A stretch of DNA of 64,000 nucleotides from DASRLE01 sp963825315 (GCA_963825315.1 CAWGST010000002.1:744001-808000), one strand, 5' to 3'. Shown: positions 46,419-56,721, counted from the first letter of the stretch. Made by a program: numbers and translations. The notes: generated by a model not told the origin, from the letters alone.

Positions 46419-49400
46419 TTAGGGAGCAGCGACGAGAGCCTTGATTTCGTTGTCGGACAGAGCATAGTTATACACTCGCACGTCGTCAATAAGCCCGTCG
46501 AAGCCCCGGCCTTTCTTTTCCGCGTTTTCGCCGATGAGAACGTCGAAGTTGTTCCTGCCGATGCCCTGGTTCCACGGCGCTGTCGCATCGAGCGTCCCGT
46601 CGAGATACAGTTTCATGACGCTGCCGTCGTAAACACCGGCGACGTGATGCCATTCATTGGCGCTCACCGTGGTCGCGCCATTGACGAAGGCCCTCTCCCA
46701 ATTCTGGACTGCGAAGTGAAACTTCATTTCCGATCCCGAGGTCGAGAGCCGCCATGCCGTGTCGCCTTTGGTCACGAGGGCCGTCCATTCCACCGGCACG
46801 CTGCGCAGGCGCACCCAGCAAGCCACCGTCGCGTTGCCGGCGAAATCGAAGGCGGACTTGTCGGCGATGCGGACAAAGTTGTCGTGGCCGTTCAAGTCGA
46901 TGGCGCCGCCGATCCTGCCCTGCGTCCAGGTGGCATTGCCAACAACTATGCCGTCGTGATGGTTGCCGCTGCTGTCCGCCACGGTGGCGCCCTGCGTTTC
47001 GTCGAACTTCCACCAACCGACCAGCCCCGCCAACTCCGCATTGCCAAAGAGCTGTGGATTTCTCCATGCGTTATCCTCACGGTCATGCCAGCAAAGTTTG
47101 GTCTTGCGCTTGCCGGTGTCATTATCATTCACGTGAACATCCAGGCCGATCTTCGCGCCGGCGGAGGGTTTGACGCCGAAAGCGTTCCACGGAAATTTGG
47201 CTTCCACGCGATAGCCCTTTTCCGTCGTCACAATCGCGTACTGCACGCCGTTGGTGCGGTTGTGTTTGCTTTCCAGCATTTGCGGGGATGTCTTGTCCCA
47301 AATGAAAGCATATTGGCAATCGTTTTGGCCATACGACGGCGCCTTGGAGTTGTCGCCATCAATGTAAACCTCCACACTGTCGGACTCGTACCATCGGTCG
47401 GGTGTGGAATCGTGTCGAAGAACATCATCGGTCACTTCAACGAGCAAGTAGAGGTTATCCTGATCCCACATCGCCCGATAACTCGCGGAAAGATCATTGG
47501 ACGAAGCGGGAGGCGTATAGACAACATTTTCCAGTTTGTATTCAGGCGCGGCCTTCCACGCGCCGCCGATCGTGCCGTCCATCGCCGGAGCCTGGGGGGC
47601 CGGCATCACGACGGCGGCCATTTCTTGCCGCAGCTTTTGGGCAACGGCGTCAGCTTTTATTTGACTGCGCAGGCGTCCAATTTGCGAAATCGGACCGATG
47701 ACTTTGTCCAGAGCCGGCAGGCCGGCGACCGCCGAGTTTAGCGTCAATTCGTTCGGCTGCTCATCCGTGCGAACTTGGATCGTCGTCGCGTCCGCGGCCT
47801 GCGCCAGTTGGGCAACGCTGTCGCGCAACTGCGCGGCCTGCTCTTTGTTGAGTGAGCCGCCGATCAGCCCCGGGCCGAGCAAGCGAATCGCCCCGCCCAC
47901 ATTGATCGCGAGAAACTTGCTGGAGGACGGCGTAAGCAGGTTGACCGCGCCGTTCAACGGTCCTGCGGCACAAATCGATTTGTGGTTTTGGGATGACGTC
48001 ACGCAGGCATGGATAATATCCGGATTCAGCGACAGGAGCGTCGTTCCGTTAACCTGGTCGAGATAGCAGTAACCGGCGTTCCCGACTTTGAATTGGCCGG
48101 GGTTCAAGCTGCCCGAGTTTGCGGAAACGGCGCTGGCCGTTCCCAGCAACGTCGAAAGGATTTGGCGCGTCTGCTCCGGATTGCGGCTGGTAATGGTCAG
48201 ACCCAATTGATCCGGGAGAGAATGATTGGTTGCCGGACTTGCCGTGCCGCCAACGGCCGGCATCGCGAAAAGGGTGATTTGTTCGATGTTGGCAAAGATT
48301 TCGCGGCCCAGGTCAAGCCCGGTAATGCCCTGAATTTTTGCCTGAAGTTGGCCGGCTTGCTCAGGGTTGTTGGGGCTTAGCGCAAAACTCGCAACGGCTA
48401 CAGCCTCTTCCGGCACCGCTTCCAGTCCGGCGCGAGTGATGTTCGGCGTCCGAATTACGCCATACGCCAAACTGTGATGTCCGTCCTTGAACTGAAAGTC
48501 GAACGTGGAAGAAAGTCCGTTGGTCTCGATCGATTCGACGAGCGTCAGGTCGTCAATATTGGCGAAATCAACCATTGCGTTTGCCGAGAGGACGCCGGGG
48601 GGGACTTGGCCGGCCGGGAACATTTTCAAAAGTTGCGCGTACCCCTCATCCACGTGCGCCCAAAGTGTCATAAAGGTATTCAGCCTCTGCAGCTTGCCGA
48701 GGTTCTTGAACGACGAATTGATTGACGCCAGCGACGGCTCGGACGCCACCCCTTTGTATTGTTTGACGCACCAGGGAAGCTGGGCGGCGGGCCGCGCGAC
48801 GATCACGACCCTGTCATCGTAGGCCACGGCGCCAAAATTTTTAATATCCACGGTCTGCATGCCCTCGATCGGCTCTCCCGGAGGTCCAGCCATGCCAAGG
48901 CCAGCTTGTATCAGGCCGCGCAGCGCGTCGCTTTTGCCAGGCCAGAACACCGCCACCATGGGCGGATTATTTTGAGCGATGCCGGTGACGCCCAGGGCGA
49001 AGCTGCGTACCTTTTTGAACTCGGCCATCATGCTTGGGTTCAGCAGGGCAGCCACAAGATTTGCAGGTCCCTGGCCGGGGTTGGTGGGTTGCGCCCCGGC
49101 GATGGCCGTCAGCGGGTTTTCAAACGGAGTGCCCTTGAGCGTTTTTAAAATGGTCTCAACCTGCCTGCCCGGGCTGCCAAACTCCAGGTACACCAGCGTG
49201 CCGGGCGGCATGAGCAGAGCAGGATCGAAATCCGTCAAATCATCCAACGCCGCGCGCGCCTTCGCCGCCAACTCGGCCTGGTCGGCGTGCTCGGCGACCA
49301 ACTTCTCCAGCGCAGCCTTCGCCGATGGCTCTTCCTTCAGTTTCAAATAACACATCCCCTGCCGGTAAAGAGCCTGGGCCACGAGATTGGGCGGCGCGGC

Positions 49401-49619
49401 ATTGTCCTTGATGATGTCGTCATAGATTTTAATCGCGGAAGCGATGTTGCCTTCGACTTCTTCCGCGTAGAGGCCCTGCTGAAGTTGCTGACTGGGCGCG
49501 GCGGCGGGCGCCGATGTCATCGCCATCACGCTCAAGAGCAGGCTGATCGCAAGACATTTGCCTGTTTTCACAGGCATGGATTTGAATGTTTTCATAAGTA
49601 TGGATTTAGATGTTTTCAT
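46419..49619 (-). CDS. Large secreted protein: TPR, CBM9-like and LamG domains
   Basis: About 1066 residues. A signal peptide (CLAISLLLSVMAMTSAPAAA) follows a lysine-rich leader. Residues about 40-125 are TPR-like (YDDIIKDNAAPPNLVAQALY, GMCYLKLKEEPSAKAALEKL). A long central part (about 130-670) resembles secreted DUF3352-like proteins. It is followed by a CBM9-like sugar-binding domain (about 690-860; MDGTIGGAWKAAPEY, WYESDSVEVYIDGDN) and a LamG/concanavalin-like domain (about 865-1060; GLVGWWKFDETQGATVADSS, WHHVAGVYDGSVMKLYLDG, GLIDDVRVYNYAL). Starts at 49649, 49619, 49595 and 49577 are all possible because of a 24-bp repeat carrying ATG. Probably polysaccharide-binding at the cell surface. 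Confidence 0.82.
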   Translation of the reverse strand: MKTSKSILMKTFKSMPVKTGKCLAISLLLSVMAMTSAPAAAPSQQLQQGLYAEEVEGNIASAIKIYDDIIKDNAAPPNLVAQALYRQGMCYLKLKEEPSAKAALEKLVAEHADQAELAAKARAALDDLTDFDPALLMPPGTLVYLEFGSPGRQVETILKTLKGTPFENPLTAIAGAQPTNPGQGPANLVAALLNPSMMAEFKKVRSFALGVTGIAQNNPPMVAVFWPGKSDALRGLIQAGLGMAGPPGEPIEGMQTVDIKNFGAVAYDDRVVIVARPAAQLPWCVKQYKGVASEPSLASINSSFKNLGKLQRLNTFMTLWAHVDEGYAQLLKMFPAGQVPPGVLSANAMVDFANIDDLTLVESIETNGLSSTFDFQFKDGHHSLAYGVIRTPNITRAGLEAVPEEAVAVASFALSPNNPEQAGQLQAKIQGITGLDLGREIFANIEQITLFAMPAVGGTASPATNHSLPDQLGLTITSRNPEQTRQILSTLLGTASAVSANSGSLNPGQFKVGNAGYCYLDQVNGTTLLSLNPDIIHACVTSSQNHKSICAAGPLNGAVNLLTPSSSKFLAINVGGAIRLLGPGLIGGSLNKEQAAQLRDSVAQLAQAADATTIQVRTDEQPNELTLNSAVAGLPALDKVIGPISQIGRLRSQIKADAVAQKLRQEMAAVVMPAPQAPAMDGTIGGAWKAAPEYKLENVVYTPPASSNDLSASYRAMWDQDNLYLLVEVTDDVLRHDSTPDRWYESDSVEVYIDGDNSKAPSYGQNDCQYAFIWDKTSPQMLESKHNRTNGVQYAIVTTEKGYRVEAKFPWNAFGVKPSAGAKIGLDVHVNDNDTGKRKTKLCWHDREDNAWRNPQLFGNAELAGLVGWWKFDETQGATVADSSGNHHDGIVVGNATWTQGRIGGAIDLNGHDNFVRIADKSAFDFAGNATVACWVRLRSVPVEWTALVTKGDTAWRLSTSGSEMKFHFAVQNWERAFVNGATTVSANEWHHVAGVYDGSVMKLYLDGTLDATAPWNQGIGRNNFDVLIGENAEKKGRGFDGLIDDVRVYNYALSDNEIKALVAAP
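49560..49619 (-). repeat. 24-bp tandem repeats carrying start codons
   Basis: Minus-strand units begin at 49619 (ATGAAAACATCTAAATCC), 49595 (ATGAAAACATTCAAATCC) and 49571 (GTGAAAACAGGCAAATG), 24 nt apart. Each carries a potential in-frame start for the secreted protein, so copy number changes the length of the leader. Confidence 0.8.
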
Positions 49620-49649
49620 AAATATATTTATATTGGTGGATGTTATCAT

Positions 49650-50211
49650 GGTGATTGCCGGCGGTTGTGTCTTCGTGAAATAAGTTTCTCACTGCACGCC
49701 TGGCCCGCTTCCCAGGCGGACAACTCGGCGGCGCGCAACCAGCGGAGGAACGCCCGGTTGCCGGCCGTCACAGGGACGCGCAGTGATGGCGCGGGATTGG
49801 CAAATAAACGGGAATGCGGCGAAACGGATGAGTGAATCTCGTTTTTCATACATTGACTCCTTGCAACAAACTGCCTGATGTATTCTTTAATCATCGCAAT
49901 CGAGCATGGGGAACCGTTGTTACCGTCGTGTTACCGTTCCATTATTTTACTGACAAAAAAACCGCAGTGCCAATGGATGATCTTTGCTGTGTCAATGCCA
50001 AGAAAGGGCCGGTGACGCCGCGTCAACAACTTAACGGCTTCCGTTGAGGCCGGCGTCTGCGCCGGCAATCGCACGGCGATCTTCGCGGCGATGGTTGTTT
50101 CGATTCCCTTCGCCCGCTCCATTTTTTCCCTCCGAAGCCCCCAAATCCACAACTGGAAAAATTCCTCATTTCCGAAAACGAAATCGCGGCTATTGTATCC
50201 TTGTGCTCTCA
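49650..50211. other. Intergenic region with tRNA-Gly 3' fragment
   Basis: About 560 bp. A possible minus-strand ORF at 49646-49849 (67 codons) is weakly supported. The sole clear signal is the tRNA-Gly-like 3' end at 50099-50143; no 5' half of a tRNA is present upstream. Confidence 0.5.
50099..50143 (+). repeat. Right copy of 45-bp repeat of the tRNA-Gly 3' end (att-like)
   Basis: Matches 9292-9336 at 41 of 45 bases: part of the T-arm, acceptor CGCCCGC, T, CCA, TTTTTT and CCTCCGAAGCCCCC-like flank. The matching GCGGGCG acceptor strand is absent upstream, so it is a fragment, as expected for one end of an island integrated at a tRNA gene. Confidence 0.65.
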
Positions 50212-52673
50212 ATGGCCCAACAGTTGGAAAATCTTTCCCCCCTCCAGCAGGTCACTCTTCCCGACCTCTGGCAGCAGGAGGCGGTCGCCGCCTTGCGCGC
50301 AGGCAGGGACGTCGTCGTGCAAGCCCCGACCGGCGCGGGCAAGACCTTGATTTTCGAGCTTTGGTCCAAGCAGGGAAAAAACCGCGGCCAGGCCGTTTAC
50401 ACCGTTCCCACCCGCGCCCTGGCCAACGACAAACTGGCGGAATGGCGCGCGCGCGGCTGGGATGTCGGCATCGCCACCGGCGATCTCAGCGGGAACCTTT
50501 CGGCGCCGGTCATCGTCGCCACGCTGGAAACGCAGAAGCACCGGCTCATGCGCGGCGACGGCCCGGCCCTGCTCGTCGTGGACGAATACCAAATGCTGGG
50601 CGACCCGGACCGGGGCTTGAATTACGAACTCGCGCTGGCGCTGGCTCCGCCCCGGACGCAACTCCTCCTCCTCAGCGGCAGCGTGGCCAATCCGCAGCAA
50701 GTCGTCCAATGGCTCAAACGCCTCGGACGCAGCGCCGTGCTCATCCGCCAGCGAGGAACGCCCCGTTCCATTGGAAGAAGTCAACCCCAACCATCTCAAT
50801 TATCATCTCCCCGCTGACATCAAGGGCTATTGGCCGCGCCTGGTGGCCAAGGCCCTCGCCGAAGACCTCGGCCCCATTCTCATTTTCTCTCCGCGCCGGC
50901 AGTCCGCCGAATCTCTCGCCGCCGAATTGGCCCGCGCTCTGCCCGTGCCCAATCCTCTCAGCCTGAGCGCCGGCCAAAAAGCCCTGGTCGGCGAGTCGTT
51001 TGCCAAAATGTTGAAAAGCCGCGTCGCTTATCATCATAGCGGCTTGAGCTACGCGGCGCGCGCCGGCGTCGTCGAACCCCTGGCCAAGGCGGGCCAGTTG
51101 CGCGTCGTCGTGGCCACGATGGGATTGGCCGCGGGAATCAATTTTTCCCTGCGCAGCGTCGCCCTCGCCGCCGAATCCTACAAACGCGATCAACAGGAGC
51201 AGCTCCTGCGCTCCGACGAAATTTTGCAAATGTTCGGCCGCGCCGGACGCCGGGGTTTGGACGAGACGGGTTTCATCCTCGTCACCGCCAATCAACTTCG
51301 CCTGCTGGACGCCCGTCCCGCCCATCTCTCTCGCGGCGGGCGGGTGGATTGGAACGCGCTTCTCAGTTTGATGGCCGCCGCCGCCGATCAAGGCGGCGAT
51401 CCCCTCCAGCAAGCCGTGCGCGTGCAGGAACGTCTTTTCACCACCAAGCCGGTGGCCTTGGGCATCGAGCAATCCATGCAACATCCCCGGACCCCGTGCG
51501 GCCTCAATATGGATGCCGAACGCGCCCGCCATGTCCGCCGCCTGGTCCGCCAGATGCAAAACAGCCGCGGCGAATGGCAAAATTATCCGCCGCCGCAGGA
51601 CATCCCCCTGCACAAAATCCTGGTCATGTCCCCGGACGGTCCCGGCTTGGACCACCCGCGGTTTGTCAGCATTCTGAGCCAGGCCGCCGCGCTCGAAAAG
51701 GCCGGCCCCGGCATGCCGTGCCTCCTCAGCGAGGACGCTCACGGCAAAACCTATGGCCGCGCCATCACCGTGGCCGACCGCCTCAACGACAATCGCGTTC
51801 TGCTCAACAAATGGGTCCGCCGCCTGATCCGCTGGAACAGACGCCAGGTGCCGCTGGAGGTGTGGACCCAGAATATCGTTCCCTTGCTGGAGCAAAAGCT
51901 GGCCGGGCAAAAAACGCCGTTGGCTCGCATGGTGGACGATGCCGCGCGCATCGTCGCCCACCTCGAGCATCGCCGGCTTGAGCCTGCGCGTGCCGGTGGA
52001 CAGCCACGGTGTGGCATTATGGAAGCCGCCGGAGCGCGAAGTCCTGCCTCCGGATTGCGCCCAATGTTCGCTCGTTCCCGTTTGCCGCGAGCTTCCCACC
52101 GCCACCGGTGTGGCCTTGCTCTGGCGGCGTCTTGGACTCATCGAAGTCTCCGGCGCGCCAACGCGGCGCGGACGCGTGGCCGGCTTTTTTTCCCAAGGCG
52201 ACGGGCTGGCCGTCGCGGCCGCGCTGGAGGATGAAACCTATCCGGTGGAGGAATTGGTCTATGACCTGGCCAACCTGGACGCCAGCCACCGTTTTTCCGG
52301 GGAAGACAACTGTTGGGCGGGCCGTCTGGCGCAAGTGTGCCAAAAGACCTACGGCGCCCAAACCATCCCCGGCTATCTGGAAAACGGGGTCCCGCCCAAA
52401 TACGGCGCCGGCGCCGGGCCGATCGTGGCCGGCGTTCACCACGATCCGTTGAGCAAGCATCTCTGGGTGACGGAACTTTTGGGCGCGGGGGACATTGACC
52501 GCATTATCATCGAATGGCGCAGTTTGTTGCGGCGAATTGCCCACGCGCCGGACCTGGATTGGGCGCGGTGGAAAAAGTTGCAGGCAACGGCGCGGGAGAT
52601 TTTACAAGAAACCGACCTCGCCCACCCTGACCGAACTGCCGCCCCTGGAATATCATCAAACCAGGCGCATTGA
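50212..52673 (+). pseudogene. Ski2-like DEAD/DEAH helicase broken by two frameshifts
   Basis: Three consecutive frames make up one protein of about 815 residues. Part 1 (50212 to about 50755) starts MAQQLENLSPLQQVTLPDLW and has Walker A APTGAGKTLIFELW and the DEYQ-type box VVDEYQMLGDPDRG. Part 2 (about 50755-51975, next frame) has HHSGLSYAARAGVVEPLA, VVVATMGLAAGINFSLR and motif VI MFGRAGRRGLDETG. Part 3 (about 51975-52673, next frame again) carries a CSLVPVCRELP segment and the C-terminal domain. Both changes are +1 steps, near 50750 and 51975. Either a recent pseudogene or assembly errors; neither place is a homopolymer run. Confidence 0.8.
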
Positions 52674-52721
52674 CCATCGCTTGATTCTGCGAAGACATTA
52701 ATTTCTGTGTCCCGGCTGGAC

Positions 52722-54599
52722 TCACCGCCCCAGCCAGCGCGGCAGGAAGGTGGTCAGCGGGGGCAAATACGTGATCAGCAGCACGCCGGTCAGCAGCACG
52801 CATTGCATGGGAATCACCGCCCGCGAAACCTGCAGCACTGGTTTGCCGAATCGGTACGAAGAGAGAAAGATGTTCAGCCCCACCGTCGGGGTCAGCAGGC
52901 CCAGTTCCATGTTCGCCAGAAAGATGATGCCCAGGTGAACGGGATCGACGCCGTAAGCCATCGCCAGCGGCACGATCAACGGCGCCACCACGATGATCGC
53001 CGAATAAATGTCCATCACGCAGCCCACCGCCAGCAGGCAAACGTTGAGCGCGAGCAGGAACCCATATCTCGACTTGACAACTCCCGTGACCCATTCCACC
53101 GCGCGGGTCGGCGCCTGCGCGTCCACCAGGTAATTGGTGAACCCCAGCGCGACTCCCAGGATGAGCAGCACCCCGCCCACCAGCAGCCCGGCCTCCGCCA
53201 TGACGCGCGGAATGTCGCCCGCCCGCTTGAAATCGCGGTAGGCAAACGTCTCCACCACGAACGCGTAAAGCGCCGTGACCGCCGCCGCCTCCACCGGCGT
53301 GGCCAATCCCCCGAACAACGCCGCCAGCGCCACGACCGGCAGCAGCAGTTCCCATTTTGCCGCCCAAATCGCGCGGCCCGCCTCCGCCCCGTCGAACTTC
53401 GTGGCCCCGGCCTGCTTCTTCGGGCCAAGCCAGATGCCCATCAATGACGCCATCGTCACCAGCAGCAACCCCGGGCCCAGCCCGCCCAGGAACATCCTTT
53501 CCATCGTCACCCCGCCCGCGCCCGCGTTGGTGTTGGCCACCACGGCGTAAAGAATCAACGGCAGCGACGGCGGAAACAACAAACCCAGGCCGCCCGACCC
53601 CGTGACCAGCCCGAGCGCGGAGCGCTCCGTGTATCCCGCCCCCAGCAACACCGGCATCAGCAGCCCGCCCAGCGCGAGGATCGTCACGCCCGACGCTCCC
53701 GTGAACGAGGTGAAAAACGCGCACGCGATCACCGCGACAATCGCCGGCCCGCCCCGCAACTGGCCCAGCAGCGCGTGAAAGACCCGGATCAATCGTCTCG
53801 ACGCTCCGCCTTCCGCCAGAAAATATCCCGCCAGCGTGAACAGCGGCACCGTTGGCAGCGTCGGATTGGTGACCATCGAATAATGCGTCAGTGAAAGGGA
53901 GGCGATGGGCGTGCCGTCGCCCCAAAAGAGAATCAGCGCCGCCCCGCCCAGCAGCGCAAAAATCGGCGCTCCCAGGATCACCGCCCCCAGCAGCCCGATC
54001 AGCCCCGGCATCACCAGCCGCTCCGGGTCGGCAAACGGATGAAGCCCGATCCCGGCCATGCCGCTTGTCAACAATAACGCCGCCAGCCGCCCCCCCCACC
54101 GCTCCGAGGCGTTCCACAGCAGCCGCAGCGCGATGACCCCGAAGCCGATCGGCATGATCAATTGCACCGTCCAGATCGGAATCTGATACGCCATCATGTT
54201 GCCGCCCTCCCGCTCCGACGCCGCCAGTTGCGCCGCGGCGACGCAGAGGAATACGCTGATCGCCGCCGCGACGGCGCCGCTATAGACGCGCGCAAAAATC
54301 TGCCAGCGCCCCTTGAGAAACAGGGACAACGTCGAAAGCGAAAGCAGGCGGCGGTCGCGCGCGGCCAGCATGCCGCCCAGCAGGCTGATCACCAGCGTCA
54401 GATGTTGCTGGATCGCCGTCGCCCCGCTGATGCCGCTGTGGAACAATCGGCGCAGCACGATTTCCAGCAGCGGCAAAATCGCCAGCGCGCCCAGCGCGAG
54501 CGTGACGAGCGAGTCTTCGCCAACGCGCAGCCACCGGCGCCATCCGTCCGGCGCCGGCGCAGGCGGATTGGCCGCGCCGCTGCCCTGCGCGCCGTTCAT
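52722..54599 (-). CDS. dctM: TRAP transporter permease, fused DctQ-DctM
   Basis: 625 residues from the ATG at 54599, which overlaps the dctP stop by 4 bp; the open frame extends upstream but that part is only the shadow of dctP. Residues about 20-170 are the four-helix DctQ domain (EIVLRRLFHSGISGATAIQQ), residues about 190-620 the large DctM domain (VPLFTLAGYFLAEGG, FTGASGVTILALGGLLMPVL, GSGGLGLLFPPSLPLILYAV, GCVMDIYSAIIVVAPLIVPL, MELGLLTPTVGLNIFL). Imports an organic acid or similar solute with sodium. Forms a set with DctP and TatT. Confidence 0.93.
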   Translation of the reverse strand: MNGAQGSGAANPPAPAPDGWRRWLRVGEDSLVTLALGALAILPLLEIVLRRLFHSGISGATAIQQHLTLVISLLGGMLAARDRRLLSLSTLSLFLKGRWQIFARVYSGAVAAAISVFLCVAAAQLAASEREGGNMMAYQIPIWTVQLIMPIGFGVIALRLLWNASERWGGRLAALLLTSGMAGIGLHPFADPERLVMPGLIGLLGAVILGAPIFALLGGAALILFWGDGTPIASLSLTHYSMVTNPTLPTVPLFTLAGYFLAEGGASRRLIRVFHALLGQLRGGPAIVAVIACAFFTSFTGASGVTILALGGLLMPVLLGAGYTERSALGLVTGSGGLGLLFPPSLPLILYAVVANTNAGAGGVTMERMFLGGLGPGLLLVTMASLMGIWLGPKKQAGATKFDGAEAGRAIWAAKWELLLPVVALAALFGGLATPVEAAAVTALYAFVVETFAYRDFKRAGDIPRVMAEAGLLVGGVLLILGVALGFTNYLVDAQAPTRAVEWVTGVVKSRYGFLLALNVCLLAVGCVMDIYSAIIVVAPLIVPLAMAYGVDPVHLGIIFLANMELGLLTPTVGLNIFLSSYRFGKPVLQVSRAVIPMQCVLLTGVLLITYLPPLTTFLPRWLGR

Positions 54600-55717
54600 T
54601 TCTTCGCCTGTCCGGCGCGATAGATGGCCAGTTGGTTCGTCACCTCGTCGAAAATGTCCGCCGGCACAATGGGTCCCCGGATTTTGAGATATACCGTCTC
54701 CATCTCGCGCCGCCATTGGGCCGCGGCCTCGGCCGTCAACGGGTTGACGGTCAACCCGCGTTTGCGCATCGCTTCCACCGATTCCACGCTTTCGCGCCGG
54801 CCTTCCGCCTTGATCTGCGCCCCGGCCTCGACCGCCGCCTGGCGCATCGCGTCGCGGATTTCCGGCGCAATGGCATCCCAGGTTTTCTTGGTGACAACGA
54901 GCGCCCCCACCAGCGGCGCCCAGGCCAGATCGAGCATGTTCGGCGCTTCCCGGTCCACCTGTCCGGCCAGCGCGTAGCTCGGCGGCAGGGGAACGGCGTT
55001 GATCAGGCCGGTCTGCAAATTGGGCAAAATGTCCACCGTTTCCAGCGGAACCGGGTTCAGGCGCACCGAGCGGTAAAGGTCCACCTGCGCGGGGCTGCCC
55101 GCCGTCACGAACAGCTTGGTCTTCCTCAAGTCGTCCGGCCCGATGACCGGGTCTTTGGAAAAAAACCGCACCCAGCCGGTGTCGCCCCAAAACAACGCCA
55201 CAAATCCCCTGGCCTCCAGGCGCTGTTCCAGCATGGGATCGAGTTTCTGCCCGATGTAATCCACTTCCTCCAGTGTGCGGAACGCCATCGGCATGAGTTG
55301 AAGGCCCCCCACGCCCGGCTCGATGTCCGCCAGCCCCGTGGCGGTCAGCAAGCCGGCCTGCAATTGGCCCAGCCTCATGCGTTGCACCATGTCCGCCTCC
55401 CCGCCCATCGTCCCGTCCGGATAAATCGTCAGCAACACGCCGCCGTTCGACGCCAGCCGCCACTTTTCGCCCATGGCCGCCAGTTCTTTGTAGTAGGACG
55501 AGCCTTTCGGCGCCAGCGTGCCCAGCCGCACCTTGACCGGCTTGGGCGCTGCCAACGCCTCATTCGCGCCGGCCAGCAATCCGAGTCCCATGGCCGCCGC
55601 TGCGGGAATGAAACGCCGCCGCGTCAATCGCAGCGGGTCTCCGCGAGGTTGCGGCGGGCATTGGCTGTTTCGCGTCATGTTGTGAATTTCAGTTTTGATG
55701 GGGTGAACATGGCTCAT
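54596..55717 (-). CDS. dctP: TRAP transporter solute-binding protein DctP
   Basis: 373 residues. A twin-arginine-like signal (LTRRRFIPAAAAMGLGLLAG, about 30-50) precedes the mature protein. Family blocks include KVRLGTLAPKGSSYYKELAA, GEADMVQRMRLGQLQAGLLT, LEEVDYIGQKLDPMLEQRL and LFVTAGSPAQVDLYRS. It captures the substrate in the periplasm and passes it to DctQM. Start at 55717 overlaps the TatT gene by 4 bp; an ATG at 55678 is closer to the signal peptide and may be the true start. Confidence 0.92.
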   Translation of the reverse strand: MSHVHPIKTEIHNMTRNSQCPPQPRGDPLRLTRRRFIPAAAAMGLGLLAGANEALAAPKPVKVRLGTLAPKGSSYYKELAAMGEKWRLASNGGVLLTIYPDGTMGGEADMVQRMRLGQLQAGLLTATGLADIEPGVGGLQLMPMAFRTLEEVDYIGQKLDPMLEQRLEARGFVALFWGDTGWVRFFSKDPVIGPDDLRKTKLFVTAGSPAQVDLYRSVRLNPVPLETVDILPNLQTGLINAVPLPPSYALAGQVDREAPNMLDLAWAPLVGALVVTKKTWDAIAPEIRDAMRQAAVEAGAQIKAEGRRESVESVEAMRKRGLTVNPLTAEAAAQWRREMETVYLKIRGPIVPADIFDEVTNQLAIYRAGQAKK

Positions 55718-56721
55718 TGCGCAATTAAAAAAAGATCCGATTTTCGGGACAGAAGCCAGCGCGCCCGGCGCTGCATGACCAGATTGACCAGCCGCGTTTC
55801 AGGATTGGCGTCCGCATTGATCGCCAGCGCCTGCCGCAGCAGGGAATCGAATTCCTTGACGTCCTGTTTTTGCACCGCCACCGATTCCGCCATGGCCAGC
55901 AGCGGCGCCGCCTCCTTGCCTCCCGAGAGGGCCATCGCCCGGTCAAAGTGCTGTCGCGCCCGCGCCGCAGGCTCCCCCGCCGCCCCTTGCCGGTTCATTT
56001 CGTAGGCGATCAAAAAGCCGTGGATCGCGCCATGATCGAAACTCTCGTCCAATTCCAGCGCCCGGTCAATCAGCGCCTCCATCGCGGGGACTTGCGCCAC
56101 CAGGTCCGGGTTGTCTTTCGATAGTGAAATCGCCCCCGCCCACGCGCAGGCCGTCCAATACAGCAGCGGCACATCTTTTTTGGCGGCGCATTGCGCCGCC
56201 GCCCTGGGATGGGCCGGCAACGCGTCCGAAAATCCCGGGTGGCCCGCTTCCAACCCGCGCAGGCCGTAACGTTGCGCCCGCAGATACAGCCGCCTCGCCC
56301 GCGTCCGCAGCGCCTCGGCCTCCGTCACGTCGCGCGCCTCCGTTTCGTCGGCATCCTCCTGCACAAACGCGAACGCGTACTGCGTGAAGCCGCTCGTCGC
56401 GGCCAGCAGCAGCCCGCGATGCCGCGGATTCTCGCTCAGCAGGCTCTCAATCAGCTTGAGACTGAATGGCGACGCCGCCTTCACCAGGTCCGGATCGTCG
56501 TCGCTGGCGAAAACAGCCCCGCTCCGGCTCACGGCGTCGGAAAACTGATTGACCGCGTAACGGTGAATGGAGCAGCCGCTGCTTGCGATCCACGCCAGCG
56601 CGCCCAGGCACGGCAGCATCCGCCACCGCAAAAACAACCGGCTCACGCTGCTTTTCTTCGGTCTGGCGCTCAAGCGCCGGCTCCCGAGCCTGGTTTTCGG
56701 TTCATCCGTCTCCGCAAACAT
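55714..56721 (-). CDS. TRAP-associated TPR lipoprotein TatT
   Basis: 335 residues. A signal followed by a lipobox-like cysteine (IASSGCSIHRYAVN, about residue 50) and helical repeats through the rest (SLKLIESLLSENPRHRGLLL, RRLYLRAQRYGLRGLEAGHP, CAWAGAISLSKDNPDL, ALIDRALELDESFDHGAIH). This matches TatT, a periplasmic trimer that docks DctP in some TRAP systems. First gene of the TRAP operon. Confidence 0.9.
   Translation of the reverse strand: MFAETDEPKTRLGSRRLSARPKKSSVSRLFLRWRMLPCLGALAWIASSGCSIHRYAVNQFSDAVSRSGAVFASDDDPDLVKAASPFSLKLIESLLSENPRHRGLLLAATSGFTQYAFAFVQEDADETEARDVTEAEALRTRARRLYLRAQRYGLRGLEAGHPGFSDALPAHPRAAAQCAAKKDVPLLYWTACAWAGAISLSKDNPDLVAQVPAMEALIDRALELDESFDHGAIHGFLIAYEMNRQGAAGEPAARARQHFDRAMALSGGKEAAPLLAMAESVAVQKQDVKEFDSLLRQALAINADANPETRLVNLVMQRRARWLLSRKSDLFLIAQ

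Noticed and set aside
50046..50122. A second complete tRNA-Gly gene
   Set aside because: Only the 3' half (T-arm part, acceptor, CCA) is present; the partner acceptor strand and anticodon arm are absent.
54600..55463. Upstream extension of the TRAP permease frame by 288 codons
   Set aside because: It lies entirely over dctP, has no family similarity, and the ATG at 54599 overlaps the dctP stop as expected.
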